A DNA stretch of 64,000 bases from an uncultured Eubacteriales bacterium (GTDB lineage Bacteria > Bacillota > Clostridia > Christensenellales > Aristaeellaceae), in NCBI GenBank assembly GCA_902789795.1, contig CADAPM010000001.1, positions 1 to 64,000 on the forward strand, read 5' to 3'. Position 1 is the first letter of the stretch, and every line of letters starts with the position of its first letter. The notes under the pieces were generated by a model. It did no database searches and was not told the DNA's origin. It saw only the letters and a program-made list of their open reading frames with translations. Positions 18,680 through 28,791 of this stretch are shown piece by piece. The translations under genes and the position numbers were made by a program.

Positions 18680-21622
18680 TTATGCAGCCTTCTTCACTTT
18701 CTTTTTGCCGTAGATGTCCCACAGGAGCAGCGCCAGGGCCAGCACCGTGAGGCCGAGCAGCGTCCACTGCGCGACGTTCAGGGCGATCTGCCACCACGGG
18801 GTGATCGTGATGACCTTGGTGTACTCGCTGATGCCGTCCATGCCGCGGGAGTGAAGCACGGTGTACATCACGCGCTTGGTGGAAGTGCGCATGGCCTGGG
18901 CCACCGCTGCGTTGGGCTTGGAGCCCTTGGGGCCGTAGGGGGTCAGGCTAGCCAGGTCGAGCTCGCCGTCGGGAATATCGTTGCCGGCGACGATCTCATG
19001 CACGGGCACCATGTAGGAGGCGTCGTACATGTCGCTGACCGCGAAGCCCTTCATGCCGGCCTCGCCGCGCAGCCAGTCGGTCAGCAGCGCGGAGTAAGCA
19101 CCGCACCAGTTCACGCCCAGGCGGTTGTAGCCGGTCATGACGCACTGGGCGTCCGCGTACAGGATGGGCAGCTCGAAGGCGCGCAGGTAGATCTCGCGCA
19201 GGGCCTGCTCGGTAAGCCAGGTGCCGATGCCGGCGCGGTTGTTCTCCTGGTCGTTGAGCACAAAGTGCTTGTTGTACACATACACGCCCTTGCTTTGGAT
19301 GCCCTTGGTCTCGGCGCTGTCGATCAGGCCGGTCAGGATGCCGTCCTCGGAATAGTATTCGAACACGCGGCCGGCATAGGGGGAGCGGTGGATGTTCAGG
19401 CCGGTGCCGTACAGGCCGGCGTAGCCGGCCCACATGGCGTCTTCGCCGATGAGCTCGCCGACTTCCTCGGCCAGCTTGTCATTGAAGGTGGCGGCGATGA
19501 TGCCGTTGCAGGGATAGCAGGTGCCCTTCAGGTCCTTGCCGGGGTCGTTGTTGACCGTGGCATAGCCGTTGGCGCCGATGGAGTACTTCTGGGTGACGCC
19601 GGAGGGGCCGTTGTGGTCGATGGTGGCGGGCTTGCCGACGCTGGTGACGCCGGCGGTCTCGCGCAGACCGGTCAGGGTGACGGCGGCCATTTCCTCATAG
19701 GTGAGCTGATCCATGAAGGCATCCCACTGGGGATCGTCGTAAGCGTAGTCCATCATGTTGACCAGCTGCAGGTTCGCGTTCTTGCCCATCGTCGGGAATT
19801 CCACGCCGGTGGCGTCGGGCAGGTCCTTGTCGTCCAGCACTACGCCGGAGGCCATTGCGTCGGTCATGGTCAGCTTGACGTTGCCCGGGGTGACCGTGCC
19901 TTCCCAGTTGCTGCGGGAGTACCACACGACCTCGTTGCTGCCCTTGCCCTCATAGCGGTTCATGTCCGCGTCGGCGAACAGGGCGGTCACGTTTTCGCCA
20001 GTGCCCATGGCCTTGGCATAGGTGTCCTTGTCGAAGGCCTGCTCGAAGCTGTAGACCATGGCGGTGTCGCCGGTGCCGGTCAGGCCCTCGGTATAGCCCT
20101 TGGCGGCCAGGATGTTGTTGGCAGCCTGGTGCGCGTTCTCCGCGGCGGTCAGGTAGTAGCTGCCTTCGTCGAGGATGTACACGCCGGTGCCGTAGGCGTC
20201 ATAGGAGGTCAGATAGTACTCGGGCACGGACACGGTCACGGTCTCGCTCTCGCCGGGGGCCAGCAGCTTGGTCTTGGCGTAGCCCACCAGCTCCACCGCG
20301 GCCTTTTCGATCTGGTTCTGCTTGTCGTACTCGGTGTAGGGCTTCTGCGCGTAGACCTGGACGGTCTTCTTGCCGTTTACGCTGCCGGTGTTGGTCACGT
20401 TCACGGTCATCTGGTAGGCGGTCTGCTGGCCGGAGCCGGTCTTTTCGACCTTCACGTCGGAGAAGGTGAAGTCGGTGTAGCTCATGCCGTAGCCGAAGGG
20501 GTAGGAGACCACCGCGCTGTAGTTGAAGTTCCCCGCGTTCGGGGTGCCCATCACCACGTCCTCATATCGGGTCTCGGTGTAGCGGTAGCCCATGTAGATG
20601 CCTTCCTGGTATACGACGTACTTGCCGTAGGAGGAGAGGGCGCTGAAGTTGTACTTGTCGGCGTCCGCGTAGGTATAGGAGCCGAAGTTGTTCATTACGG
20701 GATCCAGGCGGTTGTCCATCCACCAGGTATCCGGCAGGGAGCCGGAGGGGTTCACCGCGCCGGTGAGCACGTCGCCCACGGCGTAGAGGCCGGTCTGGCC
20801 CACGGAGCCGACCCACAGGGCGGCGTCCACACCGTACTCCTCTTCGTACAGGAAGGCGGTGGAGATGGGGTTCGCGCTGTTGATGATCACGGTGACGGAG
20901 CGGATCGCGCCGTCATCCTTGAGCTCCTTGAGGCCTTCCAGGATGGAGCGCTCGTTCTCGTTCAGGGTCAGATAGTCGCCGTCCAGGGCGTCTTCCTTCT
21001 CAGCCGTCACGTCGTCGCCTTCGCCGCCCACACGGCCCACCACGTAGATCACGTCCTCGCCCTGGCCCAGGGTATCGTCGTGCTGCTTGTTGATCTTCTT
21101 CCAGCGCACTTCGCCGATCTCATAGGTGTTGCGCTTGGCCTCGTTCTCGACGTAATAGTCCAGAAGCGGCTTGTCCAGCACGGTGAAGCCCGCGCCGGTC
21201 ATGACGTCGTAGTAGTTCGGGGCGCCGTCCGCGTCCACCGCGCCGGAGCCGGTGCCGCCGTAGACGGGATCCATCACCGTGACGCCCACCAGGGATACGT
21301 TGGCCCCGGCGGCCAGCGGCAGGGTGTTGTTGTCATTCTTGAGCAGGACGATGCCTTCGCCCTCCACCTCGCGCACCTTGGCCTCGCCGGCTGCTTTCAG
21401 CTCGGCGATGGAGGAATACTTGCTGTCGAAGTACCGGGCGTAGCCCTCTTCCTGGCCGGCGGGCAGGGTCGAGACGGTCATGCTCGTCTTCGTGCCCAGA
21501 AACTGGTTGATCTGGCCAGCGTTCTCACCGGCGATCACGTTGCCGGTGAAGACGATGCAGAACAGCCCCGCGGTGATATTCAGAAAGAGCTTTTTCAACG
21601 TTCTTTTCGTTGAAGCTTTCAT
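18680..21622 (-). CDS. Circularly permuted GH3 beta-glycosidase with membrane segments at both ends
   Basis: The 980-residue protein has the usual GH3 parts in swapped order. After an N-terminal membrane helix (about 10-32) comes the GH3 C-terminal alpha/beta domain (about 70-340, with VEGEGIVLLKND), then a fibronectin-III-like domain (about 380-480), and last the catalytic barrel (about 600-920). The barrel has KHFVLNDQENNR (about 786) and nucleophile Asp in GFAVSDMY (about 864). A final membrane helix and the basic end YGKKKVKK close it. Permuted GH3 enzymes are known from rumen and gut Clostridia. Two membrane segments suggest a surface-tethered enzyme with the barrel outside. Confidence 0.85.
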   Translation of the reverse strand: MKASTKRTLKKLFLNITAGLFCIVFTGNVIAGENAGQINQFLGTKTSMTVSTLPAGQEEGYARYFDSKYSSIAELKAAGEAKVREVEGEGIVLLKNDNNTLPLAAGANVSLVGVTVMDPVYGGTGSGAVDADGAPNYYDVMTGAGFTVLDKPLLDYYVENEAKRNTYEIGEVRWKKINKQHDDTLGQGEDVIYVVGRVGGEGDDVTAEKEDALDGDYLTLNENERSILEGLKELKDDGAIRSVTVIINSANPISTAFLYEEEYGVDAALWVGSVGQTGLYAVGDVLTGAVNPSGSLPDTWWMDNRLDPVMNNFGSYTYADADKYNFSALSSYGKYVVYQEGIYMGYRYTETRYEDVVMGTPNAGNFNYSAVVSYPFGYGMSYTDFTFSDVKVEKTGSGQQTAYQMTVNVTNTGSVNGKKTVQVYAQKPYTEYDKQNQIEKAAVELVGYAKTKLLAPGESETVTVSVPEYYLTSYDAYGTGVYILDEGSYYLTAAENAHQAANNILAAKGYTEGLTGTGDTAMVYSFEQAFDKDTYAKAMGTGENVTALFADADMNRYEGKGSNEVVWYSRSNWEGTVTPGNVKLTMTDAMASGVVLDDKDLPDATGVEFPTMGKNANLQLVNMMDYAYDDPQWDAFMDQLTYEEMAAVTLTGLRETAGVTSVGKPATIDHNGPSGVTQKYSIGANGYATVNNDPGKDLKGTCYPCNGIIAATFNDKLAEEVGELIGEDAMWAGYAGLYGTGLNIHRSPYAGRVFEYYSEDGILTGLIDSAETKGIQSKGVYVYNKHFVLNDQENNRAGIGTWLTEQALREIYLRAFELPILYADAQCVMTGYNRLGVNWCGAYSALLTDWLRGEAGMKGFAVSDMYDASYMVPVHEIVAGNDIPDGELDLASLTPYGPKGSKPNAAVAQAMRTSTKRVMYTVLHSRGMDGISEYTKVITITPWWQIALNVAQWTLLGLTVLALALLLWDIYGKKKVKKAA

Positions 21623-21798
21623 ACGGGAGATCTCCTTTCATAGCAAACCATCGGGTGGGGGATGCCCAAAGCCCGCGGTTCCGCAGCAGAATGCGGGGCC
21701 GGCCGGCCATGCGGGGCCTGTCGGTCTCGCCTTCGGACGGGCGGTCAGCCGATGCTTCGAAGCCGGCCGCCTTGCCAGAAAAGCAAATATATGGACCT

Positions 21799-21827
21799 AT
21801 TATACATGGAAAACCCTGTTCTGAAAA
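21799..21827 (-). promoter_or_regulatory. Promoter of the permuted GH3 gene
   Basis: On the minus strand TTTTCA (21827-21822) and TATAAT (21804-21799) are 17 bases apart. The leader to the start codon is about 170 bases. The region 21623-22230 has no gene; it carries this promoter and the divergent one at 21991. Confidence 0.5.
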
Positions 21828-21990
21828 GGGGGATGTCGTGCATGCGGCCGGATCAGCCGTCATTAGCGGCATCAATCAATGGCGAAACCAGCGGGGCCGC
21901 CAATGGGGGGAGATGCCGTGAACGGGCCCCTTTTTGTCGTGAACAGCGCTTCATGTTATAAATATGAATAAGCTGCCTCGAAATTAGGCG

Positions 21991-22019
21991 TTGCAGTGAT
22001 GGCGGAAGTGTGACATAAT
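21991..22019 (+). promoter_or_regulatory. Promoter of the hexuronate operon
   Basis: TTGCAG (21991-21996) and CATAAT (22014-22019) are 17 bases apart with TG one base before the -10 box. The leader before the first gene is about 205 bases. Confidence 0.55.
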
Positions 22020-22230
22020 ATACCCAACATGGGAAGGCACCCACGTTCAGTCCGCCGGATGGAATGCGGTCCGCCGGGGGATCGGATGCTTCAGCCTGCG
22101 CCGGCCTTAAGTGTTTGCGGCCGGGGTACTTCGTATCAAAAAAACAGCAGCGGGGATCCCCGCGGTCCGGACAGGATCCCGGACAGAAGGGCTTGACCCG
22201 CTCTCAGACAAAGGAAAGGAGTCCTTCCTG

Positions 22231-22662
22231 ATGAGCAAATCTGCGGGCAGTGCGAACCCGAAAAAGGCTTTCGGGTTCTACGTGCTTTTGCTGGCTGCAG
22301 CCCTCGCGCTGGCAGCGGGTATTTATTTTGTTGCGATCCACGGCACCTTCGGTCTGGACAGCACCCATAACGGCGTCTGCTACGATCCCCTGGTGACGGC
22401 GCTTCTGATCGGCGGCGCGGTGGTGATCGTGGGCCTGGCGGTCCTCAAAAAGTACGGCCTGGCGGCGGCGGTGGCCGCTGCGGCTCCGGGCGTGGCGCTG
22501 TGCCTGTTCGTGCATAAGTGCTACTGGTACGTCGTGGACGTGTTCGTGGGCATCGATGAAAAGCACGGCTTCGATCCGCGCTTCATCACCTTCGCCGTGC
22601 TGCTGGGCCTGGCCTTCGTGATCGGCGAGGTTGCGATCTACGTGAAGAAAGTCAGGAGCTGA
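22231..22662 (+). CDS. Small four-TM membrane protein leading the hexuronate operon
   Basis: The 143-residue product has four predicted membrane segments at about residues 14-37, 50-71, 75-95 and 113-136, with short loops and no recognisable catalytic motif. ATG 22231 is chosen because AAAGGAG lies 9 bases upstream; an earlier in-frame ATG at 22111 would add 40 residues without a good ribosome site. It is the first gene of the hexuronate operon, 41 bases before uxuA, so a link to sugar uptake or envelope function is inferred from position alone. I do not recognise the family. Confidence 0.7.
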   Translation: MSKSAGSANPKKAFGFYVLLLAAALALAAGIYFVAIHGTFGLDSTHNGVCYDPLVTALLIGGAVVIVGLAVLKKYGLAAAVAAAAPGVALCLFVHKCYWYVVDVFVGIDEKHGFDPRFITFAVLLGLAFVIGEVAIYVKKVRS

Positions 22663-22703
22663 CTTATCATATCCCCAATACTTTGATTTAGGAGGAATAC
22701 CGC

Positions 22704-23783
22704 ATGAAAATGACATTTCGCTGGTACGGCAGCAAGATCGATCCGATCCCGCTGAAGTACGTGCGACAGATCCCCGGCATGACCGGCCTCATGGGCCTGT
22801 TGGACAAGCCGGCGGGTGTGGACTGGCCGGAGGAGGAGTTCGTTGCCCTGAAGAAGGAAGTCAACGACGCGGGACTGGAGATCGAGGTCATCGAGTCCGT
22901 CAATGTCCATGAGGACATCAAGATGGGCCTGCCCACCCGGGACGAGTACATCGCTAATTACATCTCCACGATCCGGATGCTCGCCAAGCACGGCGTCAAG
23001 GTGATCGTGTACAATTTCATGCCGGTGTTCGACTGGCTGCGCACTGACCTGGCCCGGGTGATCCCCGAGGACGGCAGCAACAGCCTGTACTTTGATGAGA
23101 AGGACCTGGGCGAGATGGGCCCGCTGGAGATCGTGCGCAAGACCGCCGAGGACAGCCATGGCTTCACCCTGCCCGGCTGGGAGCCGGAGCGCCTGGCCCT
23201 GCTCGAGACCACCCTCAAGCAGTATGAAAACATCGGTCCCGACGACCTGCGCAAAAACTTCAAGTATTTCCTGGACGCGGTGATCCCCGTCTGCGAGGAG
23301 GTCGGCGTACGCATGGCCTGCCACCCGGACGACCCCGCCTGGCCCATCTTCGGCCTGCCGCGCATCACCCACAGCCAGGAAGACTTTGACAAGATGGTCA
23401 AGCTGCATGACAGCCCCGCCAACACGCTGTGCCTGTGCACCGGCTCCCTGGGCTCGAACCCGGAGAACGATATCCCCGCGATCATCCGCCATTTCGGTGA
23501 GATGGACCGCATCGGCGCCATGCACGTGCGCAACGTCAAATACCTGGGGCACCACCACTTTAGGGAGGCCGCGCACCTCTCCAGCGCCGGTGACCTGGAC
23601 CTGTATGAGATCATGAAGGCCATTTACGAGACCTGCCCCGACACCTATATCCGCCCCGACCACGGGCGCATGATCTGGGATGAGCAGGGCCGCCCCGGCT
23701 ATGGCCTCTATGACCGCGCTCTTGGCGCAGCCTATATCAACGGCTTGTGGGAAGCCATCGACAAAGAAAGCAGGAGGAAATGA
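22704..23783 (+). CDS. uxuA: Mannonate dehydratase UxuA
   Basis: UxuA dehydrates D-mannonate to 2-keto-3-deoxy-D-gluconate using Fe2+ or Mn2+. The family's opening, [20 protein letters not shown], is intact, and the metal ligands appear in MACHPDDP (about 198), [18 protein letters not shown] (about 273) and RPDHGRM (about 315). At 359 residues it has full length. GGAGG lies before the ATG. kdgA follows after four bases, and the operon encodes the next two steps as well. Confidence 0.95.
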   Translation: MKMTFRWYGSKIDPIPLKYVRQIPGMTGLMGLLDKPAGVDWPEEEFVALKKEVNDAGLEIEVIESVNVHEDIKMGLPTRDEYIANYISTIRMLAKHGVKVIVYNFMPVFDWLRTDLARVIPEDGSNSLYFDEKDLGEMGPLEIVRKTAEDSHGFTLPGWEPERLALLETTLKQYENIGPDDLRKNFKYFLDAVIPVCEEVGVRMACHPDDPAWPIFGLPRITHSQEDFDKMVKLHDSPANTLCLCTGSLGSNPENDIPAIIRHFGEMDRIGAMHVRNVKYLGHHHFREAAHLSSAGDLDLYEIMKAIYETCPDTYIRPDHGRMIWDEQGRPGYGLYDRALGAAYINGLWEAIDKESRRK

Positions 23784-23787
23784 CACT

Positions 23788-24426
23788 ATGACAGAAATGA
23801 TGCTTCAGCTGAAGAAGATCGGTATCGTACCGGTCGTGGTGCTCAATGATGTGAACGACGCTCTGCCCCTGGGCGAATGCCTGATGAAGGGCGGTCTGCC
23901 CTGCGCGGAAGTCACCTTCCGTACCGCGGCGGCGGAGGAATCCATCCGCAGGCTGGCCAAGGCTTATCCGGACATGATCATCGGCGCGGGCACCGTGCTG
24001 ACCACCGAGCAGGCGGACCGGGCCATCGACGCCGGCGCCAAGTTCATCGTCAGCCCCGGCTTCAACCCCAAGGTCACCGAATATGTACTCAAAAAGGGCA
24101 TGCCCATGACCCCCGGTGTCTGCACCCCCACCGAGATCGAAGCGGCCATGCAGTTTGGCCTGGACGTGCTCAAGTTCTTCCCGGCCGAGCCCAGCGGCGG
24201 CCTCAAGATGCTCAAGGCCATGTGCGCGGCCTATGTGAACCTGCACTTCATGCCCACCGGCGGCATCAACGCCGAAAACGTGAAGGACTACCTCAAGTAT
24301 GACCGCATCGTCGCCTGCGGCGGCAGCTGGATGGTCAGCGGCGCCCTCGTCAAGGAAGGCAAATTCAACGAGATCGAAAACCTCGTCCGTGAAGCGGCGG
24401 GCATCGTGAAAGAGATCAGGGGGTAA
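23788..24426 (+). CDS. kdgA: KDPG/KHG aldolase
   Basis: The enzyme cleaves 2-keto-3-deoxy-6-phosphogluconate to pyruvate and glyceraldehyde 3-phosphate. Class I aldolase landmarks are present: the base in CAEVTFRT (about residue 34), GAGTVL (about 65), SPGFNPKV and the Schiff-base lysine in VLKFFPAEPSGG (about 130). I chose ATG 23788, preceded by GGAGG, instead of an upstream ATG lying within uxuA. The 212 residues match the family. It stands directly between uxuA and kdgK. Confidence 0.92.
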   Translation: MTEMMLQLKKIGIVPVVVLNDVNDALPLGECLMKGGLPCAEVTFRTAAAEESIRRLAKAYPDMIIGAGTVLTTEQADRAIDAGAKFIVSPGFNPKVTEYVLKKGMPMTPGVCTPTEIEAAMQFGLDVLKFFPAEPSGGLKMLKAMCAAYVNLHFMPTGGINAENVKDYLKYDRIVACGGSWMVSGALVKEGKFNEIENLVREAAGIVKEIRG

Positions 24427-24432
24427 TGAAGA

Positions 24433-25533
24433 ATGCTGAATCTGAATGTGAAACCTGCCAGTGAATGCCGTTACGACGCCGTGTCCCTGGGCGAGATCAT
24501 GCTGCGCCTGGATCCCGGCGAGGGCCGCATCCGTACCGCCCGGGAATTCAAGGCCTGGGAAGGCGGCGGCGAATACAACGTGGTCCGCGGCCTGCATAAG
24601 TGCTTCGGCCTGCGCTCCGGCGTGCTGACCGCCTTTGCGGACAACGAGGTCGGCAAGCTGCTCAAGGACCTGATCGAGCAGGGCGGCGTGGACACCAGCC
24701 TGATCTGCTGGAAGAAGACGGACGGCATCGGCCGCCTGTGCCGCAACGGCCTGAACTTCACCGAGCGCGGCTTTGGCATCCGCGGCGCCGTGGGCTGCTC
24801 CGACCGCGCCAACACCGCCATCTCCCAGGCGAAGCCGGAAGACTTCGACTTTGAAACCCTCTTCGGCAAGCTGGGCGTGCGCTGGCTGCACACCGGCGGC
24901 ATCTACGCGGCCCTGTCCGAACAGAGCTGCGAGACCGTCATCGAGGCCTGCAAGGTCGCTAAGAAATACGGCACCCTCGTGTCCTACGACCTGAACTACC
25001 GTCCCTCCATGTGGTCCGCCATCGGCGGCCTGGAAAAGGCCCGCGAGGTCAACAAGGAAGTCGCCAAGTATGTGGACGTCATGATCGGCAACGAGGAAGA
25101 CTTTACCGCCTGCCTGGGCCTGCAGGTCGAAGGCAACGACGAGAACCTGAAGGAGCTGAACCTGGACGGCTACTACAAGATGATCGCGGAAGCTGCGAAG
25201 CAGTATCCGAACTTCAAGGCCATCGCCACCACCCTGCGCACCGTGAAGACCGCCACCGTGAATGACTGGAAGGCCATCTGCTGGGCGGACGGCAAGGTGT
25301 ATATGTCCAAGGCCTATGACGGCCTGGAGATCCTGGACCGCGTCGGCGGCGGCGACTCCTTCGCTTCCGGCCTGATCTACGGCCTCATGACCACCGGCGA
25401 TCCCGAGCTGGCCGTCAACTACGGCGCGGCCCACGGCGCTCTGGCCATGACGACCCCCGGCGACACCAGCATGGCGAGCAAGGAAGAAGTCGAATCCATC
25501 ATGAAGAACGGCAGCGCCCGCGTAAAGCGCTGA
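24433..25533 (+). CDS. kdgK: 2-keto-3-deoxygluconate kinase
   Basis: This PfkB/ribokinase-family sugar kinase phosphorylates 2-keto-3-deoxygluconate to KDPG. The N-terminal sugar-binding part shows LGEIMLRLDP and GGGEYNVVRGL, and the catalytic signature DRVGGGDSFASGLIYGL (about residues 300-316) holds the general base Asp. The central part has a short insertion and the protein is 366 residues, slightly longer than many KdgK. The placement between kdgA and pfp supports the substrate; a related sugar kinase such as a fructokinase is the alternative. Confidence 0.88.
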   Translation: MLNLNVKPASECRYDAVSLGEIMLRLDPGEGRIRTAREFKAWEGGGEYNVVRGLHKCFGLRSGVLTAFADNEVGKLLKDLIEQGGVDTSLICWKKTDGIGRLCRNGLNFTERGFGIRGAVGCSDRANTAISQAKPEDFDFETLFGKLGVRWLHTGGIYAALSEQSCETVIEACKVAKKYGTLVSYDLNYRPSMWSAIGGLEKAREVNKEVAKYVDVMIGNEEDFTACLGLQVEGNDENLKELNLDGYYKMIAEAAKQYPNFKAIATTLRTVKTATVNDWKAICWADGKVYMSKAYDGLEILDRVGGGDSFASGLIYGLMTTGDPELAVNYGAAHGALAMTTPGDTSMASKEEVESIMKNGSARVKR

Positions 25534-25551
25534 TAACAAGGAGGAAGACAG

Positions 25552-26772
25552 ATGGCCAACGCCATTGTCGGCCAGAGCGGCGGCCCGACTTCTGTAATCA
25601 ATTCCAGCCTCGCCGGTGTGTTCCAGGCCTGCCAGACCCGCGGCGCAAAGCACGTATACGGCATGCTCCACGGCATCCAGGGCCTGCTGGACGAAAAGGT
25701 GTGCGACCTTTCAGAGCGGCTGAACTCCTTCCTTGATATTGAGCTGCTGAAGCGCACTCCCTCCTCCTTCCTGGGCAGCTGCCGCTATAAGCTGCCGGCC
25801 CCGGAAGAGGACGAGGCGACCTACGAAAAACTCTTCGCCATCCTGAAGAAGCTGGACATCCGCTGGTTCTTCTATATCGGCGGCAATGACAGCATGGATA
25901 CCATCAACAAGCTGGCCCGCTACGGCAAGCAGATTGGCTCGGATATCCGCTTCATGGGCGTTCCCAAGACCATCGACAACGACCTGATGCACACCGACCA
26001 CACGCCCGGCTACGGTTCTGCCGCCAAGTACATCGGCGTGGTCATGAAAGAGATCATCCGCGACGCGACGGTGTACGGGACCAACTTTGTGACCATCGTG
26101 GAAGTGATGGGCCGCAACGCCGGCTGGCTCACCGCCGCCGCCGCCCTGGCCCGCGGCGAGGACTGCGAGGGCGTGGACCTGATCTGCCTGCCCGAGCTGC
26201 CCTTCCACACGGACCGCTTCCTGGCCAAGGTGGAGCGGATGCAGAAGGAACGGGCTTCCGTGGTGATCGCGGTCAGCGAGGGCGTGAAGCTGCCGGATGG
26301 CCGCTTCGTCTGCGAGCTCAGCGACGACGCCCGCAGCGTGGACGCCTTCGGCCACATCAACCTGACGGGCACCGCCCGCTACCTGTCCAACCTCGTGGCG
26401 CGCAACCTGCCCACCCGCACCCGCGCTGTGGAGCTTTCCATCCTGCAGCGCTGCGGCGGACACCTGACCAGCCGCACGGATATCACCGAGGCGTTCCAGG
26501 TGGGCGGCGCGGCGGCCAAGGCGGCCTTCGAGGGCGAAACGGCCAAGATGGTGGCGCTGAAGCGCCTGTCCAACGACCCCTACCAGTGCACTACCGAGCT
26601 GGTCGACATCAACGATGTGGCGAACCTCGAAAAGAAGGTGCCGGTGGAATGGATCAACGAGGCGCGCACGGACATGCTGCCTGAATTCCTGGCCTACGCC
26701 CGTCCGCTGATCCAGGCCGAGCTGACGCCCATCTACATCAACGGCCTCACCCAGCATATCGTAGAAGAATAA
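25552..26772 (+). CDS. pfp: PPi-dependent 6-phosphofructokinase
   Basis: The protein belongs to the PfkA superfamily. It carries GQSGGPTSVIN at the N terminus, GGNDSMDT at about residue 111 (ATP-dependent enzymes have GGDGS) and PKTIDND at about 139 (Gly-Thr-Ile-Asp-Asn-Asp in ATP-dependent forms), both marks of the pyrophosphate-using group. It would interconvert fructose 6-phosphate and fructose 1,6-bisphosphate reversibly with PPi. The Entner-Doudoroff branch encoded around it does not need this reaction; it may allow gluconeogenic flux from triose phosphate. GGAGG precedes ATG 25552. Length is normal at 406 residues. Confidence 0.88.
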   Translation: MANAIVGQSGGPTSVINSSLAGVFQACQTRGAKHVYGMLHGIQGLLDEKVCDLSERLNSFLDIELLKRTPSSFLGSCRYKLPAPEEDEATYEKLFAILKKLDIRWFFYIGGNDSMDTINKLARYGKQIGSDIRFMGVPKTIDNDLMHTDHTPGYGSAAKYIGVVMKEIIRDATVYGTNFVTIVEVMGRNAGWLTAAAALARGEDCEGVDLICLPELPFHTDRFLAKVERMQKERASVVIAVSEGVKLPDGRFVCELSDDARSVDAFGHINLTGTARYLSNLVARNLPTRTRAVELSILQRCGGHLTSRTDITEAFQVGGAAAKAAFEGETAKMVALKRLSNDPYQCTTELVDINDVANLEKKVPVEWINEARTDMLPEFLAYARPLIQAELTPIYINGLTQHIVEE

Positions 26773-26844
26773 AAGCCCGCCCGTTCTGATGCGCCGCGAG
26801 GCCTCATAACGGGCAGATCATTGACAGCGAGGGGGAACAAGCCC

Positions 26845-28779
26845 TTGAGAAAGTTCATCAGTATCAATCAGGATTGGAGCTTCCAGTTCCCGGGCAAGGA
26901 GGTCCAGACGGTGGACCTCCCGCACACCTGGAACGCGGTGGACGGCCAGGACGGCGGCAACGACTACTGGCGGGGGAGCTGCATCTATACCAAGACCTTC
27001 GACGCGCCGGACTTTGACCCCGAAACGGAATGCGTGTACCTGGAGTTCAAAGGCGTGAACGCTTCCGCGGACGTGTCGCTGAACGGCACCAAGTGCATCC
27101 ACCACGACGGCGGGTATTCCACCTTCCGCCATGATGTGACGGCCCTGCTGCACGAAAAGGAGAACACTCTGGTCGTGATCGCGGACAACAGTGTGAATGA
27201 CCGGGTCTATCCCCAAAAGGCGGACTTCACCTTCTACGGCGGCATATACCGGGACGTGGACCTGCTGGTCGTGAGCAAGAAACACTTCGACCTGGACCAC
27301 TTCGGCGGCCCCGGCATCCAGATCACCGCCAAGCCCTGCGAAGGCTACAAGCAGGGCGACGTGGAGATCAAGACCTGGACCAACTGCGAGGACGGCAAGG
27401 TCTCCGTGAGCATCCTCGACGCGGACGGCCAAGAGGTCGCGCGGGATGAGGGCAGGGAGATCCACCTGGTCATCCCCGATGTGCACCTGTGGAACGGCCT
27501 GGAGAGCCCCTACCTTTACAAGGCGGTGGCGACCCTGACGGTGGATGGGCAAAAGGCGGACGAGATCAGCAGCCGCTTCGGCGTGCGCGATTTCCATTAT
27601 CACCCGAAGACCGGCTTCTACCTGAACGGCAGGAGCTACCCGCTGCGCGGCGTTTCCCGGCACCAGGACCGCAAGGGCGTGGGCAACGCCCTGACCCGCG
27701 AAATGCACAAAGAGGACATGGACCTGATCTGTGAGGTCGGCGCGAACACCATCCGCCTGGCCCACTATCAGCACGACCAGTACTTCTATGACCTGTGCGA
27801 CGAGCGCGGCATGGTGGTGTGGGCGGAGATCCCCTATATCTCCGAGCACATGCCCAACGGCCGCGAGAACACGATCAGCCAGATGAAGGAGCTGATCATC
27901 CAGAACTACAACCACCCCTCCATCGTGTGCTGGGGCATCTCCAACGAGATCACCATCTCCACCAAGGACAAGAAGGACATGCTGGACAACCACCACGTTC
28001 TGAACGACCTGGTGCACGAGATGGACAAGACCCGCTTCACGACCCTGGCCTGCTACGCCATGTGCGGCCCCTTCAACAAGGTGGCGCACATCACCGATGT
28101 GGTGAGCTGGAACCTGTATCTGGGCTGGTACGTGCCGGGGCTGTGGCTGAACGACGTCTGGATGCGCTTCTTCCACCTGGTCTATCCGGACCGCTGCCTG
28201 GGCTATTCCGAGTACGGCTGCGAGGGCATGCCCAACCTGCATTCCTCGCACCCGCGCCGCGGCGACCATACCGAGGAATACCAGGCCATCTACCATGAAT
28301 ACCTGCTCAAGTGCTTTGAGCGCAATCCCTACATGTGGGCGACCCACGTCTGGAACATGTTCGACTTTGCGGCGGATGCCCGCAACCAGGGCGGCGAACC
28401 CGGCATGAACCACAAGGGACTGATCACCTTCGACCGCAAGACGAAGAAGGACAGCTTCTACCTGTACAAGGCGTACTGGAGCAAGGAGCCGTTCGTGCAC
28501 ATCTGCTCCAAGGGCTTCAAGGACCGTACGGAAAACCAGATCACCGTCAAAGTGTACTCCAACCAGAACGAGGTGACCCTGTTCCTGAACGGCAAAAAGC
28601 TGGAGACCAAATACGGCGATAAGGTGTTCACCTTCACTGTGCCTCTGTCTGACAAGGCGGATATCCGGGTGACCAGCGGCGAATGCGGTGACGAAGCCCA
28701 TTTCAGGCATGTGGATAAGCCCAACCCGGCTTACAGCCTGAAGGACACCGGCGACAAAGGTGCAAACTGGACCAAATAA
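26845..28779 (+). CDS. Glycoside hydrolase family 2, probable beta-glucuronidase or beta-galactosidase
   Basis: The order is a jelly-roll sugar-binding domain (about 1-160, with VDLPHTWNAVD and YWRGSCIY), an immunoglobulin-like domain (about 165-255) and a TIM barrel (about 260-570). The barrel has acid/base Glu in CWGISNEI (about 368) and nucleophile Glu in LGYSEYG (about 456). No signal peptide is present, so it acts in the cytoplasm on an imported glycoside. I chose TTG 26845, 9 bases after GAGGGGG; a TTG at 26821 lies before that site. The hexuronate genes around it favour beta-glucuronidase activity; the sequence alone does not decide between the two. Confidence 0.82.
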   Translation: MRKFISINQDWSFQFPGKEVQTVDLPHTWNAVDGQDGGNDYWRGSCIYTKTFDAPDFDPETECVYLEFKGVNASADVSLNGTKCIHHDGGYSTFRHDVTALLHEKENTLVVIADNSVNDRVYPQKADFTFYGGIYRDVDLLVVSKKHFDLDHFGGPGIQITAKPCEGYKQGDVEIKTWTNCEDGKVSVSILDADGQEVARDEGREIHLVIPDVHLWNGLESPYLYKAVATLTVDGQKADEISSRFGVRDFHYHPKTGFYLNGRSYPLRGVSRHQDRKGVGNALTREMHKEDMDLICEVGANTIRLAHYQHDQYFYDLCDERGMVVWAEIPYISEHMPNGRENTISQMKELIIQNYNHPSIVCWGISNEITISTKDKKDMLDNHHVLNDLVHEMDKTRFTTLACYAMCGPFNKVAHITDVVSWNLYLGWYVPGLWLNDVWMRFFHLVYPDRCLGYSEYGCEGMPNLHSSHPRRGDHTEEYQAIYHEYLLKCFERNPYMWATHVWNMFDFAADARNQGGEPGMNHKGLITFDRKTKKDSFYLYKAYWSKEPFVHICSKGFKDRTENQITVKVYSNQNEVTLFLNGKKLETKYGDKVFTFTVPLSDKADIRVTSGECGDEAHFRHVDKPNPAYSLKDTGDKGANWTK

Positions 28780-28791
28780 GGAGAAACGACT

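Noticed and set aside
18851..21613. Open frame of 920 codons opposite the permuted GH3 gene
   Set aside because: Same reason: antisense shadow with no recognised motif.
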